Position numbers and translations under genes: made by a program. Shown here piece by piece: positions 44,048 through 53,425 of a DNA stretch of 64,000 nucleotides. The notes beneath the pieces were generated by a model. That model had not been told where the DNA came from and did no database searches. It saw only the letters and a list, made by a program, of their open reading frames with translations. Numbering within the stretch: the first letter of the stretch is position 1; the number at the start of each line of letters is the position of its first letter. Source of the stretch: Thaumasiovibrio subtropicus (GTDB lineage Bacteria; Pseudomonadota; Gammaproteobacteria; Enterobacterales; Vibrionaceae); contig NZ_AP023054.1 in NCBI RefSeq assembly GCF_019703835.1, positions 2,665,580 to 2,729,579 of the forward strand, read 5' to 3'.

Positions 44048-46256
44048 GCTTACCTCCTGAGAATGTCACTTTCAGTATCATCACTTTGTTTTTGGAGACG
44101 GTTTTCTCGAACGCGACCTTTTCCGCAGACTGCGTAAATGGCACCTCTTCACCGCTGAGATAGTCCGTAATTCTCTCAACGGCTTTTTCTACCGCCAGTG
44201 AGAAGCGAACGGTTTTCTTGCCGCCGATAAAGAAGCTGGTGAAGTCTTCACGCACATAGTTGGTCACCATCACAACGCCATAATCGGCATCTCGGGTCGC
44301 TTCTGGTTTCAACGTCAACCAATGCCCATCGATCTCTTTATCTTTACGATTGACGTAATCAAGGTGCAATGTGGGCTGAATCGCATTTTTCTCAAAGACA
44401 TAGCGCAACACATCCCACATCAAGCGTGAGTTATCTTCTAAGTGCGCCACATCGGCATGGGTACCAAAATAGAGTGCTTGACCTTGGCCGTACTGATTCA
44501 AGGTGATCGCCGGAGAGTCATCAATAAAACGTCCTAGTACCTCGACATCCTCTGCCAATGGGGTGATCTCTTCCTTATGCCAGTGACCGGGATAGTTATG
44601 GCCTTTAAAGCTCACAATCGGTTTGACGTTGGCGTAGGCATCAAAAGCGTGAATACCAAACACAGACTGTAAATCGTGACACGGGATATCCGTGTTGTAC
44701 CAACCATTGCGACCTAGCATGCCACAACGCGCTGAGCCGACCAGTAAACCACCTTGTTCTACGTAGCGTGCCAGTGCCGTACTTAAGGGTTGATCAATGA
44801 CCGTCATGAAAGGCATCAGGATCGCTTGATAATCATTGGCATAACCCGACTTCACAAGCTCCGGCGTCACAAAGTCGATGTTGAACTGCTGCTCCCACAA
44901 CACCCGATACGCGCCGCGCAGTGCTTTTACTAAAAACGCTTCTTGATCCACACCATTGGCGACGATGGCATTCTCTTTTGACATCAAGATCGCCACTTTG
45001 CCTTTGCCCGTGGTGAGATCCATGATCTCTGCCCCTTTGGCATTGACATGCTCTCCCACCCAGTTGGCGGAAGGGGTACGTGATGTTGGATTGCCTTTAA
45101 GATCAACAATCGCCCCCCAATGTAATGGCTGAAACTCCCACTCTCGCCAGCCTTGGAACAGGGTCATCTTGGCATCATGGGCAATGGCTTCAGTGATATT
45201 TCTTTCAATATCGAAGCCTTTCACATTTCGGCTTGGGCCGAGCAACCACCCATTGATTGGGCCACTTTCTGTTTCCATTAGCCAATAATCGCGATTAAGC
45301 GGGCGTACTGTACTGCGCGCCATATCGAGGAACATCGAGGCAAATTCAGGCGTGGTTTCTAACTTGTCACCGCTACCGGGGTAAAGGTCATAACCAATGA
45401 TGTCGACAACTTTACTCATCTCGAATTGATCTAAGGCGGTCAATACCCCCAAAGGATCTTGTGATTTCAAGAAAAAGATATTGGCCGTCGTCGGGTGCTC
45501 GGTATCTAACGTTTTAATTAACTCATGCTGCCAACCAATAAAGTTGACCAGGTTTTCCATCCAGAACAGACGCCAGTCCATCCAACGCGTCACACTCGAC
45601 CATCCGGTACATTTCACCTTCGGAGGCTGAATCTCCTCCCACGTTGTATGCACCGTATTGGTTGCCCCCCAGCGATAAGCGTGATTCAGTGCATCGAGGG
45701 TGACATACTTGTTTTTCAACCAAGACTGGAACGCCTTCACTGAGTGCTCGCAATAGCAATACAGCGCCACATCACTGCCATCAACCGGCATGAACGGCAT
45801 GCTGATTTCATTGTGGATTTGGTAGTAACCCAGAGCGGGATGATCTTTGTAGCGATTAACGAGCACCTGAATATAGCGCTCGGCTTCACGACGGAATCCA
45901 GTATGGTCAGGGCACGCCCAAGTGTAAGAGACGTTATTTGGGTATTGTTTACCGCTGCTACTCAGCAAATTGACATCTGGGTACTCTTTCGTCAGCCAGA
46001 ATGGTGGGGAGCAGGTGCCTGTGCCAAGTAAAATCTTCATGCCATAGGCGTGGCATCGGTCAAAAAACGCATCTAAAAAGTCGAAATCATACTGCCCCGG
46101 TTCCGGCTCTATACGATCCCAGCTGTTAAAGATCTCCGCGGTGCGAATCAGTTTTATCCCTGCTTCATGCATTAATTGCAGGTCATGTTCCCACTCTTCT
46201 CGGCTATGCATCATCGGGTAATAACCCGCACCATATAGAAAAGACGACTGTGTCAT
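44040..46256 (-). CDS. GH42 beta-galactosidase
   Basis: Cytosolic glycoside hydrolase of 738 residues without a signal peptide. The TIM-barrel domain has acid/base E150 in YQIHNEISMPF and probable nucleophile E328 in DYWLMETESGP; the N-terminal region reads GYYPMMHSREEWEHDLQLMHEAGIKLIRT. A trimerisation domain and a small beta-domain follow. The ATG at 46256 shares its A with the stop of the upstream gene (TAATG). GH42 enzymes release galactose, sometimes L-arabinose, from small glycosides; here the PTS context suggests a less usual substrate. Confidence 0.92.
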   Translation of the reverse strand: MTQSSFLYGAGYYPMMHSREEWEHDLQLMHEAGIKLIRTAEIFNSWDRIEPEPGQYDFDFLDAFFDRCHAYGMKILLGTGTCSPPFWLTKEYPDVNLLSSSGKQYPNNVSYTWACPDHTGFRREAERYIQVLVNRYKDHPALGYYQIHNEISMPFMPVDGSDVALYCYCEHSVKAFQSWLKNKYVTLDALNHAYRWGATNTVHTTWEEIQPPKVKCTGWSSVTRWMDWRLFWMENLVNFIGWQHELIKTLDTEHPTTANIFFLKSQDPLGVLTALDQFEMSKVVDIIGYDLYPGSGDKLETTPEFASMFLDMARSTVRPLNRDYWLMETESGPINGWLLGPSRNVKGFDIERNITEAIAHDAKMTLFQGWREWEFQPLHWGAIVDLKGNPTSRTPSANWVGEHVNAKGAEIMDLTTGKGKVAILMSKENAIVANGVDQEAFLVKALRGAYRVLWEQQFNIDFVTPELVKSGYANDYQAILMPFMTVIDQPLSTALARYVEQGGLLVGSARCGMLGRNGWYNTDIPCHDLQSVFGIHAFDAYANVKPIVSFKGHNYPGHWHKEEITPLAEDVEVLGRFIDDSPAITLNQYGQGQALYFGTHADVAHLEDNSRLMWDVLRYVFEKNAIQPTLHLDYVNRKDKEIDGHWLTLKPEATRDADYGVVMVTNYVREDFTSFFIGGKKTVRFSLAVEKAVERITDYLSGEEVPFTQSAEKVAFEKTVSKNKVMILKVTFSGGKHD

Positions 46257-47611
46257 TATTTTTGTTCTCCACCGCAGAGCAATAAATCGAGATGTAACCA
46301 CTTCGCCACCTCTTTAATCAGCGGCAAATCGTCGCTGTAAGAAATCACATAGTGGTGTTCGATCCCCGCCGCCATGATCGTGTCGAGGATCGCTTCGGCT
46401 GGCACATCTGGCTGAATGTCCAATTGGTTTGCGCAAAGTGGTCTGTCTTCTTCTACGCCTGTGCCCATCGCGGTAAACAACTGATAGCCATGTGATGTCT
46501 CATGCAGCTTGAGCATAGTGACACGCCCCAACTGCAATCGAAATTCTGCCGCCATCCCAATGCCTTGCTTGATGGTTGGGTGCGTGGTGTAGGCCGTTTC
46601 CTCTCTAAATCGTGCCAGTTGAGGTGCGGCAGGACCACAGTGCCACGCCTTGAGGTGTCCCACTTCATTGACATTGACGAGGTCAGCAAGAAAACAGGGC
46701 GTTTGATACAGGGAGTGATGAATGAACATAGTCGCCAAGGCAGCAATATCGCCCTCACAGGCTGTCATGATGCCTTCATTGTTCAATCGCGATACCACGC
46801 CACATACACTGAACTGGTATTCGGACTGAAACTCTGGCCAACACTTAATTGCAAAACCATCAATACCTTGCGCCGCTTTGAAATCCATCAGCGCGAGATA
46901 GACACGTGCCGATTTTTCTAAAATGTCATCACTGACCAAGCACTGCGCCACGCTAGCGCGAAAACCCTCAACCGCAGTATCCACGCGTGTGTTTTCTATC
47001 GCTTTCGCATCACGGATCAACGTCGACAAGTCGTAGTAGATGATTTCAGCGCCAAGACGATCGCGGAAGTTGAGCTCATCGACATTCGAAAGATAGAACC
47101 CAGGCACACGGCCTCCCACTAAGCAAAAACGCGCTCTACGGAAACGACTGCGCACTTTTACGGCCTTGATTGTTCTGTCGATGGCGGGCAGGTTTTCTTC
47201 GCGCGTGCCGTAGCAATAACTGAATGTCTTGCCGACTTTCTTCATAAAGCTCGCGAACATGTTCACGCCGCACAAGGAGTTGAGCGGTAGGCTGATGTCA
47301 CCCTCAAGCAGGGGTTCACGGTAGCCAATGAGCATCATCGGGGTATGGCGAAACGTCTCGATCAAGTACATCATGACACTGCCGAAGCTGTAGGTGCCAC
47401 ACTCCACTAACACCAGTTCGGGCTGCTTTGCGGCAAGTCGGTCAATCGCCTGACGCGCTTGCTGCTCATCAATCAGTATCTCTGCTTCTGACAGCAACTG
47501 AATATCGTCACGCTGGCGCAGAAATGCACTGTTTTCAGTCAAATATTGCTGGGCAATATCAAAGCGAAAATTCGGGAAACCCAACGATAAGTGGGCAACT
47601 TTCATTGTCAT
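46256..47611 (-). CDS. L-fucose/L-arabinose isomerase-superfamily protein
   Basis: A 451-residue cytosolic protein resembling the fucose/arabinose isomerase superfamily by its overall pattern (VAHLSLGFPNFRFDIAQQYL near the start; a C-terminal half with EFQSEYQFSVCGVVSRLNNEGIMTACEGDIAAL and VTMLKLHETSHG). These enzymes interconvert aldoses and ketoses with a divalent metal. I cannot confirm all metal ligands by eye. The ATG at 47611 has AGAGGT upstream and overlaps the aldolase stop as ATGA. A longer frame to 47719 is rejected. Confidence 0.78.
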   Translation of the reverse strand: MTMKVAHLSLGFPNFRFDIAQQYLTENSAFLRQRDDIQLLSEAEILIDEQQARQAIDRLAAKQPELVLVECGTYSFGSVMMYLIETFRHTPMMLIGYREPLLEGDISLPLNSLCGVNMFASFMKKVGKTFSYCYGTREENLPAIDRTIKAVKVRSRFRRARFCLVGGRVPGFYLSNVDELNFRDRLGAEIIYYDLSTLIRDAKAIENTRVDTAVEGFRASVAQCLVSDDILEKSARVYLALMDFKAAQGIDGFAIKCWPEFQSEYQFSVCGVVSRLNNEGIMTACEGDIAALATMFIHHSLYQTPCFLADLVNVNEVGHLKAWHCGPAAPQLARFREETAYTTHPTIKQGIGMAAEFRLQLGRVTMLKLHETSHGYQLFTAMGTGVEEDRPLCANQLDIQPDVPAEAILDTIMAAGIEHHYVISYSDDLPLIKEVAKWLHLDLLLCGGEQK

Positions 47612-48552
47612 GCGATTACCTCTTCTGTCTGCGCACTGGCGGTCACATGCGGTTGGTAGGCGTTTGAAGATGTTGATGCGAGAGGGGTGGTCGCTTTCCC
47701 CAAAATGGCACTGCTGCAATAGGTCATCTTGGCGATGATGTCATCGCTAAGCGCGCGCTGCGCTTTTGCGAAGCTTTGAATCATCAATGCCGATGGGTTC
47801 TCCTTTGCCTCTTGCTTAATCGCGTTCATAAAGGTGCTATCGAGCTCTGTAAAATAATTGATTTTTCGAACACCGAGAGCGATAGACTGGCGAATATCAT
47901 CAACGGGTATCCCTGTACCGCCGTGAAGCACAATGGGGCGTGAAATGGACAAGCGTATTTGGTTTAAGCGTTCAAAATCGAGCTTAGGGGGGCCAACATG
48001 GAAGCCATGTGCATTGCCAATCGCGACAGCGAGTAAGTCAACTTGGGTTTCCTCGACAAACGCTTTCGCTAATTGCGGATCTGTATAGACATCGTCCAGT
48101 GACGGCTCATCGCTTCCCGCTTCATTACCCAGCACCCGACCCAGTTCAGCCTCAACTAAAACCTGCTTTCGGTGTGCGGCATAGCAAACGGCCTTTGTAC
48201 CTTGAAGGTTCTGGTCATAGCTTTGCTTTGAACCATCAAACATCACTGAGTCGAACCCAGCATCGATGGCTCGCAGGCAGTGCTCAACCTCTTCTGCATG
48301 ATCGAGGTGCAGGGCATAGTCAACATTGTGTCGTCTAGCCAATACGCTCACCAACTCGACAAACTCATCATAATCGATGCCTTGAAAGTCCAGCTGTAAC
48401 GGGGCAACTTGCAAAATCAATGCGGTTTGCGTTGATTCTGCTGCATGTAGTGCCGCTTTGATGGTCTCCACATTGCTGACATTGACAGCCACCAGCGCGG
48501 AATTATGTTGCTCAGCTTGATCCAGCAATCGCTGTAATCGATTCTCCTTCAT
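47608..48552 (-). CDS. class II (zinc) fructose/tagatose-bisphosphate-type aldolase
   Basis: Zinc-dependent aldolase of 314 residues that splits a ketose phosphate into DHAP and an aldehyde. Zinc ligands are visible in HLDHAEEVE, AIGNAHGFHVG and VLHGGTGI; the VMFDGSKQSYDQN segment is typical. The ATG at 48552 lies 2 bases after the dhaK stop. Family members act on fructose-1,6-, tagatose-1,6- or single-phosphate ketoses, so the true substrate is open. A basic-acidic C-terminal extension of about 30 residues (after AILGKA) is unusual. Confidence 0.88.
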   Translation of the reverse strand: MKENRLQRLLDQAEQHNSALVAVNVSNVETIKAALHAAESTQTALILQVAPLQLDFQGIDYDEFVELVSVLARRHNVDYALHLDHAEEVEHCLRAIDAGFDSVMFDGSKQSYDQNLQGTKAVCYAAHRKQVLVEAELGRVLGNEAGSDEPSLDDVYTDPQLAKAFVEETQVDLLAVAIGNAHGFHVGPPKLDFERLNQIRLSISRPIVLHGGTGIPVDDIRQSIALGVRKINYFTELDSTFMNAIKQEAKENPSALMIQSFAKAQRALSDDIIAKMTYCSSAILGKATTPLASTSSNAYQPHVTASAQTEEVIA

Positions 48553-48554
48553 GC

Positions 48555-49556
48555 TTACCACCCAAAGCCAATCGCAGTTGAAGGGGCAAGCCAAAGCGCT
48601 TTCAAGGTGTCATCCACACGACAGAAGGACAACGCAATGCCCCCCATCTCCTGTGTTGTGATGAAGTTGCCAATCGCTGGCTTCACCGACGCGATGCCAC
48701 GCGACTTAAGGATCTGGTTGACGTCATTAAAGAAAATCAGCAGTTCCATATACGTGGTCTGACCGCAGCCATTGACGATCACTGCGAGTTCATCACCCGC
48801 ACGGTATTCGCCATCCTCCAAGAGGGATTCCGTCATCACCTTCGCAACTTCGGCCGCGCTTTTGAGCTTCATATTATGTGCTGCGGCTTCACCATGAACG
48901 CCAATGCCAATCTCAACTTCATCGTCGGCAATTTCAAACATGGGCTTTCCTGTGACAGGGGAGGTACCCGGTATCGACGCCACGGTGAGGGTTCTCGTAT
49001 TGTCCCTTACTCGCTCAGCCATTGCGCAGACCGCCTCAAGGTCATGCCCTTGATCTGCATAGGTACCGGTTATCTTGTAGTTGAACAAGGTGCCTGCAGT
49101 GCCACGACGTTCATGCTCTTCTCCCTTGGGAGCAGAGGCAATGTCGTCGTACAAGATGACGCCTTTACAACGAAGATCATCGTCTTCTGCCATATCAAGT
49201 GCCATTTTCGAATTCAGCACGTCACCTGCATGATTCGAAATCAGTACACAGACACCCGCCTCACTGTCCATCATTTCAACGGCATCACGTAGCGGGTCTG
49301 GCCCTGGAGCGGCAAACAAACCACCACAGATATTGGCATCCAGCATGTTCTCACCAACAAAACCGATACACGCGGGTTCATGCCCAGCACCGTTACCGAT
49401 CACCACCGCCACTTTATCCGAAGCTTTTCGCTGACTACGTACAACGGTTTGCGTGCCGGGTAATAAGCGGACGGTTTCTGGATAGGCCGCAGTAAAACCC
49501 GCTAAGGTTTCAGCAACGATCGCTTCCGGTGCGTTAACAAACTTTTTTGCTACCAT
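48555..49556 (-). CDS. dhaK: dihydroxyacetone-kinase-like subunit DhaK
   Basis: A 333-residue ketose-binding subunit of the Dha kinase family. It has the binding loop VVIGNGAGHEPACIGFVG near residues 51-68 and the substrate-linking histidine in EIGIGVHGEAAAHN near 220, which forms a hemiaminal with the ketone in characterised members. The usual GGGSGHEP loop is GNGAGHEP here. DhaL is directly upstream and no DhaM is present, so ATP rather than PTS-phosphate is the likely donor. Members of this family also phosphorylate tetruloses such as erythrulose, so dihydroxyacetone itself is not assured. Confidence 0.87.
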   Translation of the reverse strand: MVAKKFVNAPEAIVAETLAGFTAAYPETVRLLPGTQTVVRSQRKASDKVAVVIGNGAGHEPACIGFVGENMLDANICGGLFAAPGPDPLRDAVEMMDSEAGVCVLISNHAGDVLNSKMALDMAEDDDLRCKGVILYDDIASAPKGEEHERRGTAGTLFNYKITGTYADQGHDLEAVCAMAERVRDNTRTLTVASIPGTSPVTGKPMFEIADDEVEIGIGVHGEAAAHNMKLKSAAEVAKVMTESLLEDGEYRAGDELAVIVNGCGQTTYMELLIFFNDVNQILKSRGIASVKPAIGNFITTQEMGGIALSFCRVDDTLKALWLAPSTAIGFGW

Positions 49557-49559
49557 GAT

Positions 49560-50198
49560 TTAGGCCTCCCGACGAGCAATAAACTGATGAATGGTGTGGA
49601 TCAGATAGCTAAACGACGTTGCGCCCGCATCCTGATGACCGATGGCTTTTTGTTGTAAGTAACGCGACCGACCGCGTTTAGCGATAAGGGGAATCGTCGA
49701 TTGCACACCTTCGTTAGCCGCAAGCACAGCAGCATCAAAACCGGCTAACAGTGAACGCGCATTTTGTTCCGCGTCGACCAAAGCCAAAGCCGCAGGCACC
49801 ATGGCATCAACCATGGTTTTGTCTCCCGGTTTTGCCCCGCCAAGATCCGTCACTTTTTGGTGCGCGTTGACGAACCCTTCCGCAAACTCTTTTAGCCCAA
49901 CTTCCGTTTTTCCTCTGCACGCTTTTGATAGCTCTAAAAAAACACTGCCATAGAGTGGCCCCATCGCGCCGCCTAATGTGGAGATTAAAGTTCTGCCGTA
50001 CACTTTGAAGTAGTCGCGACAACTGGCCGCGTCCATTTCCAACATTTTCAATTTGGCGGCTTCGGCACCACGCGCCATGGTGAAGCCGTGATCGCCATCG
50101 CCAATCACCGAATCGTAATCGGACAACTCTTCTTTCTTAGCGATAAACATTTCCGCAATGTCGATCAATAACGCACGTACTTCCGTCGCTTTTAACAT
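49560..50198 (-). CDS. dhaL: dihydroxyacetone-kinase-like subunit DhaL
   Basis: Nucleotide-binding subunit of 212 residues. Mg/phosphate-binding aspartates are in IGDGDHGFTMARG (D34, D36) and GDKTMVDAMVPA, with the GGAMGPLYGSVF loop between them. It overlaps the upstream epimerase gene by 7 bases and lies 3 bases before dhaK. The pair should transfer phosphate to a short ketose. Whether it binds ATP as substrate or ADP as cofactor cannot be told by eye. Confidence 0.88.
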   Translation of the reverse strand: MLKATEVRALLIDIAEMFIAKKEELSDYDSVIGDGDHGFTMARGAEAAKLKMLEMDAASCRDYFKVYGRTLISTLGGAMGPLYGSVFLELSKACRGKTEVGLKEFAEGFVNAHQKVTDLGGAKPGDKTMVDAMVPAALALVDAEQNARSLLAGFDAAVLAANEGVQSTIPLIAKRGRSRYLQQKAIGHQDAGATSFSYLIHTIHQFIARREA

Positions 50199-51046
50199 GT
50201 CTGTTCCTCACTAAACTGCTGTTGCATAAAGGCAATTCCACCTTGAGCTGCTGCCCAACCATCGGTTTCAACATGGCGCCAAATAAAGGTAGCCTCGCCC
50301 ACCTCGCAATCGGGCATAACGAAGTTTTCAATCGTTAGCCAGCGGTCATAATTAATCGCTTGTAGTGCAGCCTTGACGCCTTGCCAATCAATCGCCCCGG
50401 TTCCCGGAATGCCCCGCGTGTTTTCGCAAAGGTGCACATGATGGATAAACTCACCGCCACGATGTATTGCTGCACTTAAGTCTTTTTCTTCAATAAAACT
50501 ATGAAAAGTATCGAGATGAAGGCGTACATTCAGATGGTCAATGCGGGCCATATACATCAGCCCTTCTTCCACCGTATTCACAAAGGAAGACTCATAGCGA
50601 TTAAGAATTTCCATCGCTAACGTCACATTGCGCGCCGCGGCATAATCGCCAAGCTCTCTTAATGTCGCCAGACTGCGCTCAATGCCGGCGGCACCTGCTT
50701 GGCGCGAGGTAAACACCCCCCAAGGTGCATAGATGACCCCAGCTAAGGTATCTGAGCCAAGCTGCTCACAAATATCGATACAGGCTTTTAAACGCTGGAC
50801 GCCATTCGCGTGGCGCTGCGGATCCGCAGAGGTGATATCGGCTTCTGGGTGCAAACCCGTGCCACAAGTACACTGCAGTCCGTTATCTTCGAGCGCTTTT
50901 TTGGCGGTTTCGATGTCGAAGGTCTCAGGGGACATGAGCGGAAACTCGACCCCGTCATAGCCCAGCGCTTTGACTTTCGGCATCAGGCTGAACAGGTCGT
51001 CACCCCATTGCTTAGTCAAGGTCGATAAATGAATACCAAACTTCAT
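50192..51046 (-). CDS. TIM-barrel sugar (phosphate) isomerase/epimerase
   Basis: A 284-residue AP-endonuclease-2/xylose-isomerase-like barrel. Likely metal ligands: Glu in AMEILNRYES, Asp in LHLDTFHS, His in HHVHLCENTRG and Glu in LTIENFVMP, the pattern of ketose 3-epimerases such as tagatose/psicose epimerase. Beginning MKFGIHLSTLTKQW, it has no secretion signal. It lies 11 bases after the IIC gene and overlaps dhaL, placing its substrate between transport and phosphorylation. Exact chemistry not determined. Confidence 0.87.
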   Translation of the reverse strand: MKFGIHLSTLTKQWGDDLFSLMPKVKALGYDGVEFPLMSPETFDIETAKKALEDNGLQCTCGTGLHPEADITSADPQRHANGVQRLKACIDICEQLGSDTLAGVIYAPWGVFTSRQAGAAGIERSLATLRELGDYAAARNVTLAMEILNRYESSFVNTVEEGLMYMARIDHLNVRLHLDTFHSFIEEKDLSAAIHRGGEFIHHVHLCENTRGIPGTGAIDWQGVKAALQAINYDRWLTIENFVMPDCEVGEATFIWRHVETDGWAAAQGGIAFMQQQFSEEQTC

Positions 51047-51057
51047 AACCTTCTCCC

Positions 51058-52335
51058 CTAGAACAAACCAGCAAACAAACTAGCAATCCCTGCCCACAAC
51101 GAGAATTCATTGCCGCCATACAACATGAGGAAGTTGCCAACTGTGCTCGCGAGCATAGGAATGGTAAAGGCCACGAGGAGCATCAATGTGATGCCACCAA
51201 TCGCGCTCGTTAGCACCGCCGCTTTGATACCACCGCGTTTGTTCGCAAAAATCGCGCCCGGTGCGACATCGAAATAGCAGGCAATCGTCAATGGGATAAT
51301 GGCGTAAGCCAAATAACCGGAGCTGCTCAAGAAGAACAGAGTGGCGATCGAGCTGATCATCGAGACCACAAAGCCAATCAGCAACGCGTTCTGTCCGTAA
51401 GGGAAAATTAATGGGATATCTAAGGCGGGAATGGCACCCGGCACGAGTTTGTCCGAGATCCCTTTAAATGCAGGCACAATCTCATTCAGCATCATTCGCA
51501 CACCTTGCAGAATAATCACCATTGCCGCCGCAAAGGTGAGACCCTGAATAATGGCGAAACTGAGCAATATTTGTTCACCGAAGATGTCAGCACGTGCTTC
51601 TGCACCAATGACGAGACCAACAATGAAGTAGACAGCCGCCACCACCAAACCCGAGGTCACGGTTGTTTCGCGGAAAAAATCTAACGCTGGCGGGACATTA
51701 ATGTCTTCCGTCGACTTATTAGGATCACCAACAAACTTGCCGATGAACGCACCCAAGGCGCAGAATATGGTCGCAGTGTGCCCTATCGTAAATCCGTCAT
51801 TACCCGTTAGTTCCTTCACTAATGGCCTTGCAATCGCTGGCGAAATTACCACGTAGGCTACTTGGAAAATCGTCGCAAACACGATTAACGCTAAGCCATT
51901 AATTTCCGCTTCTACCCCCATGGCAACAAAGATCATGGCGAACCAGTAGAGTACATTGCCGGTGAGGTAAATAGACTTAAAACGGGTGTAGCGCGCTATC
52001 ACGATGTTAAAGACAAACCCCAGCAACATAACGATGCCGATTTCTGTCCCAAACTCCGCAATAAAGTCGCCAAAATTAGCTAAAGCCGCGCCTTCATACG
52101 CGACATCTTCGATAGCAAACAGTGTCGTGAACGCTTGGGCTAGCGGGTCAATACCGCGGATGATAAAACTCACCCCTTCAAGCAGTATCAACATGCCCAC
52201 AATGGCTTTGACTGTGCCTTTGATCACTGCCGATGCCGATTGGCCTTGCAGAATCAAACCCGCCATTGCAATAAGACCAATGAAAATAGCTGGGTCTCTA
52301 ATCAGCTCAAGAAGCATAGTTAATATGGTGTCCAT
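51058..52335 (-). CDS. PTS transporter subunit IIC, ascorbate (UlaA/SgaT) type
   Basis: A 425-residue polytopic inner-membrane permease that imports and phosphorylates its sugar with the IIB and IIA partners. Hydrophobic segments fill most of the sequence; the segments ITEFGTE-like FGTEIGIVMLLGF, TIGHTATIFCALGAFIGKFVG and PGAIPALDIPLIFPYGQNALLIGF recall the UlaA family. The ATG at 52335 follows AGGGGAAATAGG. UlaA carries L-ascorbate, but relatives differ, and no ulaD-like decarboxylase is nearby, so ascorbate is doubtful as substrate. Confidence 0.87.
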   Translation of the reverse strand: MDTILTMLLELIRDPAIFIGLIAMAGLILQGQSASAVIKGTVKAIVGMLILLEGVSFIIRGIDPLAQAFTTLFAIEDVAYEGAALANFGDFIAEFGTEIGIVMLLGFVFNIVIARYTRFKSIYLTGNVLYWFAMIFVAMGVEAEINGLALIVFATIFQVAYVVISPAIARPLVKELTGNDGFTIGHTATIFCALGAFIGKFVGDPNKSTEDINVPPALDFFRETTVTSGLVVAAVYFIVGLVIGAEARADIFGEQILLSFAIIQGLTFAAAMVIILQGVRMMLNEIVPAFKGISDKLVPGAIPALDIPLIFPYGQNALLIGFVVSMISSIATLFFLSSSGYLAYAIIPLTIACYFDVAPGAIFANKRGGIKAAVLTSAIGGITLMLLVAFTIPMLASTVGNFLMLYGGNEFSLWAGIASLFAGLF

Positions 52336-52409
52336 GCCTATTTCCCCTGAATTCAGGCAATACGAAGCCATGACCTAAAATCAGGCCAAAACAACGAAAA
52401 GAGAGAGGA

Positions 52410-52489
52410 AGCCCAAACACTTAGCGCCAACTCCGTCAACGTCACCGAATCCGCTGATGTAGTGACGGGTTGGTCATGCCATTTGGGCT
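52410..52489 (-). ncRNA. structured intercistronic element between IIB and IIC
   Basis: Three nested stems can form: AGCCCAAA/TTTGGGCT (52410-52417 with 52482-52489), CCAAC/GTTGG (52427-52431 with 52469-52473) and GTCAC/GTGAC (52441-52445 with 52462-52466). There is no T run, so it is not a simple terminator. It may set the IIB:IIC ratio by processing or stabilisation, or be a regulatory fold. Confidence 0.45.
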
Positions 52490-52496
52490 CAGGATT

Positions 52497-52796
52497 TTAA
52501 GCGGTGGCGAGAATCTCTTGGATCACATCAAGCCCTTTAGCGGCGACTTCTTTGTCATCCATAAAGTTATCAATAACAATGACCGGACAGGTGACTTTGT
52601 CGCGCATCTGGCCACCGATCTCATTAGAGGTGAAGACAAGATCTGCAATGCCATCGGATACCGAGGTCACATCAACCGGGTTAACTTCGGCATCTATACC
52701 ATGAGCTTTTACGACTTTATCAATGGTCATTTTCAGGATGAGGCTACTACCAACACCAAAACCGCAGACAGAGACAATTTTTAGTTTCTTAGACAT
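52497..52796 (-). CDS. PTS transporter subunit IIB, Ula/lactose-galactitol type
   Basis: A 99-residue phosphocarrier with phosphorylatable C11 in IVSVCGFGVGSSL. The length and pattern fit UlaB-type IIB. The ATG at 52796 has AAGGTGA upstream; an in-frame GTG three codons earlier is less likely. It lies 12 bases after IIA, and a 161-base gap with a structured element separates it from IIC. Confidence 0.88.
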   Translation of the reverse strand: MSKKLKIVSVCGFGVGSSLILKMTIDKVVKAHGIDAEVNPVDVTSVSDGIADLVFTSNEIGGQMRDKVTCPVIVIDNFMDDKEVAAKGLDVIQEILATA

Positions 52797-52808
52797 GATT
52801 TTCACCTT

Positions 52809-53252
52809 TTAGTATTCACACATTTTCTCAACCAACTGCGCTTTGTTATCGGTTTCGCGCAGAAAGGTGAGGTTGTCGTCATCAGATAAGAACTCACACA
52901 GATTTGTTAGCACTGACATATGGCAATCTTTACTGGTTGCCCCAAACGCAAACACAGTATCGACCGGATCGTTCTCTGCAGAACCAAACTCGACCGGCGT
53001 ATCTAACGTCAGCACACTGATACAATCTTTTTTCACGCTGCTGTCTGGCCTTGCATGCGCAAAAGCAATACCCGGAGCAATGACAACGTAGGGGCCTAAC
53101 TCCTTAATTGCATCCACCATTCCGTCAACATAGGCTTGTTCAACTTGGTTTGTGTCCAATAACAGTTGTCCCGCTGTTCGCACAGCGTGTTCCCAGCCGC
53201 TCACTTGAGCATTCAATTGAACAACGTGTTCATCGATGTAGTCTTTCAGCAT
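52809..53252 (-). CDS. PTS transporter subunit IIA, UlaC/mannitol-fructose type
   Basis: A 147-residue phosphocarrier with phosphorylatable H66 in PGIAFAHARPD. It takes phosphate from HPr and passes it to IIB. It is the first structural gene of the sugar locus; the 279-base region upstream holds two operator-like palindromes. The characteristic LDTPVEFG and DPVDTVFAFGA segments are present. Confidence 0.9.
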   Translation of the reverse strand: MLKDYIDEHVVQLNAQVSGWEHAVRTAGQLLLDTNQVEQAYVDGMVDAIKELGPYVVIAPGIAFAHARPDSSVKKDCISVLTLDTPVEFGSAENDPVDTVFAFGATSKDCHMSVLTNLCEFLSDDDNLTFLRETDNKAQLVEKMCEY

Positions 53253-53383
53253 GCTTCGATTACCTTTGCACTGTAGGGTGTGAGTAAATCTGTTGTTTCT
53301 TTCTTATTTGTCTAGAAAAGACTATATATCGTCCATAACAGGAAACTATTCCCACATTTAAATTACGTGATTAACCCCTTCAT

Positions 53384-53401
53384 TTTTGCTCATTTGAAAC
53401 A
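53384..53401. promoter_or_regulatory. DeoR-type operator-like site 1 before the PTS genes
   Basis: TTTGCTCATTTGAAACA fits TTGCTCA-nn-TGAGCAA with a perfect left arm and partial right arm. Its centre is 41 bases, about four helical turns, from site 2, which would allow side-by-side binding or looping. Confidence 0.5.
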
Positions 53402-53425
53402 AAAAATAGTGACAGGAAGCTCAAA

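Noticed and set aside
48555..50198. PTS-dependent dihydroxyacetone kinase system
   Set aside because: No DhaM or DhaR gene is adjacent, and the PTS proteins here are a sugar permease set.
51058..53252. L-ascorbate (ula) utilisation operon
   Set aside because: The PTS proteins are Ula-like, but UlaD decarboxylase and UlaF epimerase are absent and the downstream enzymes are of other families.
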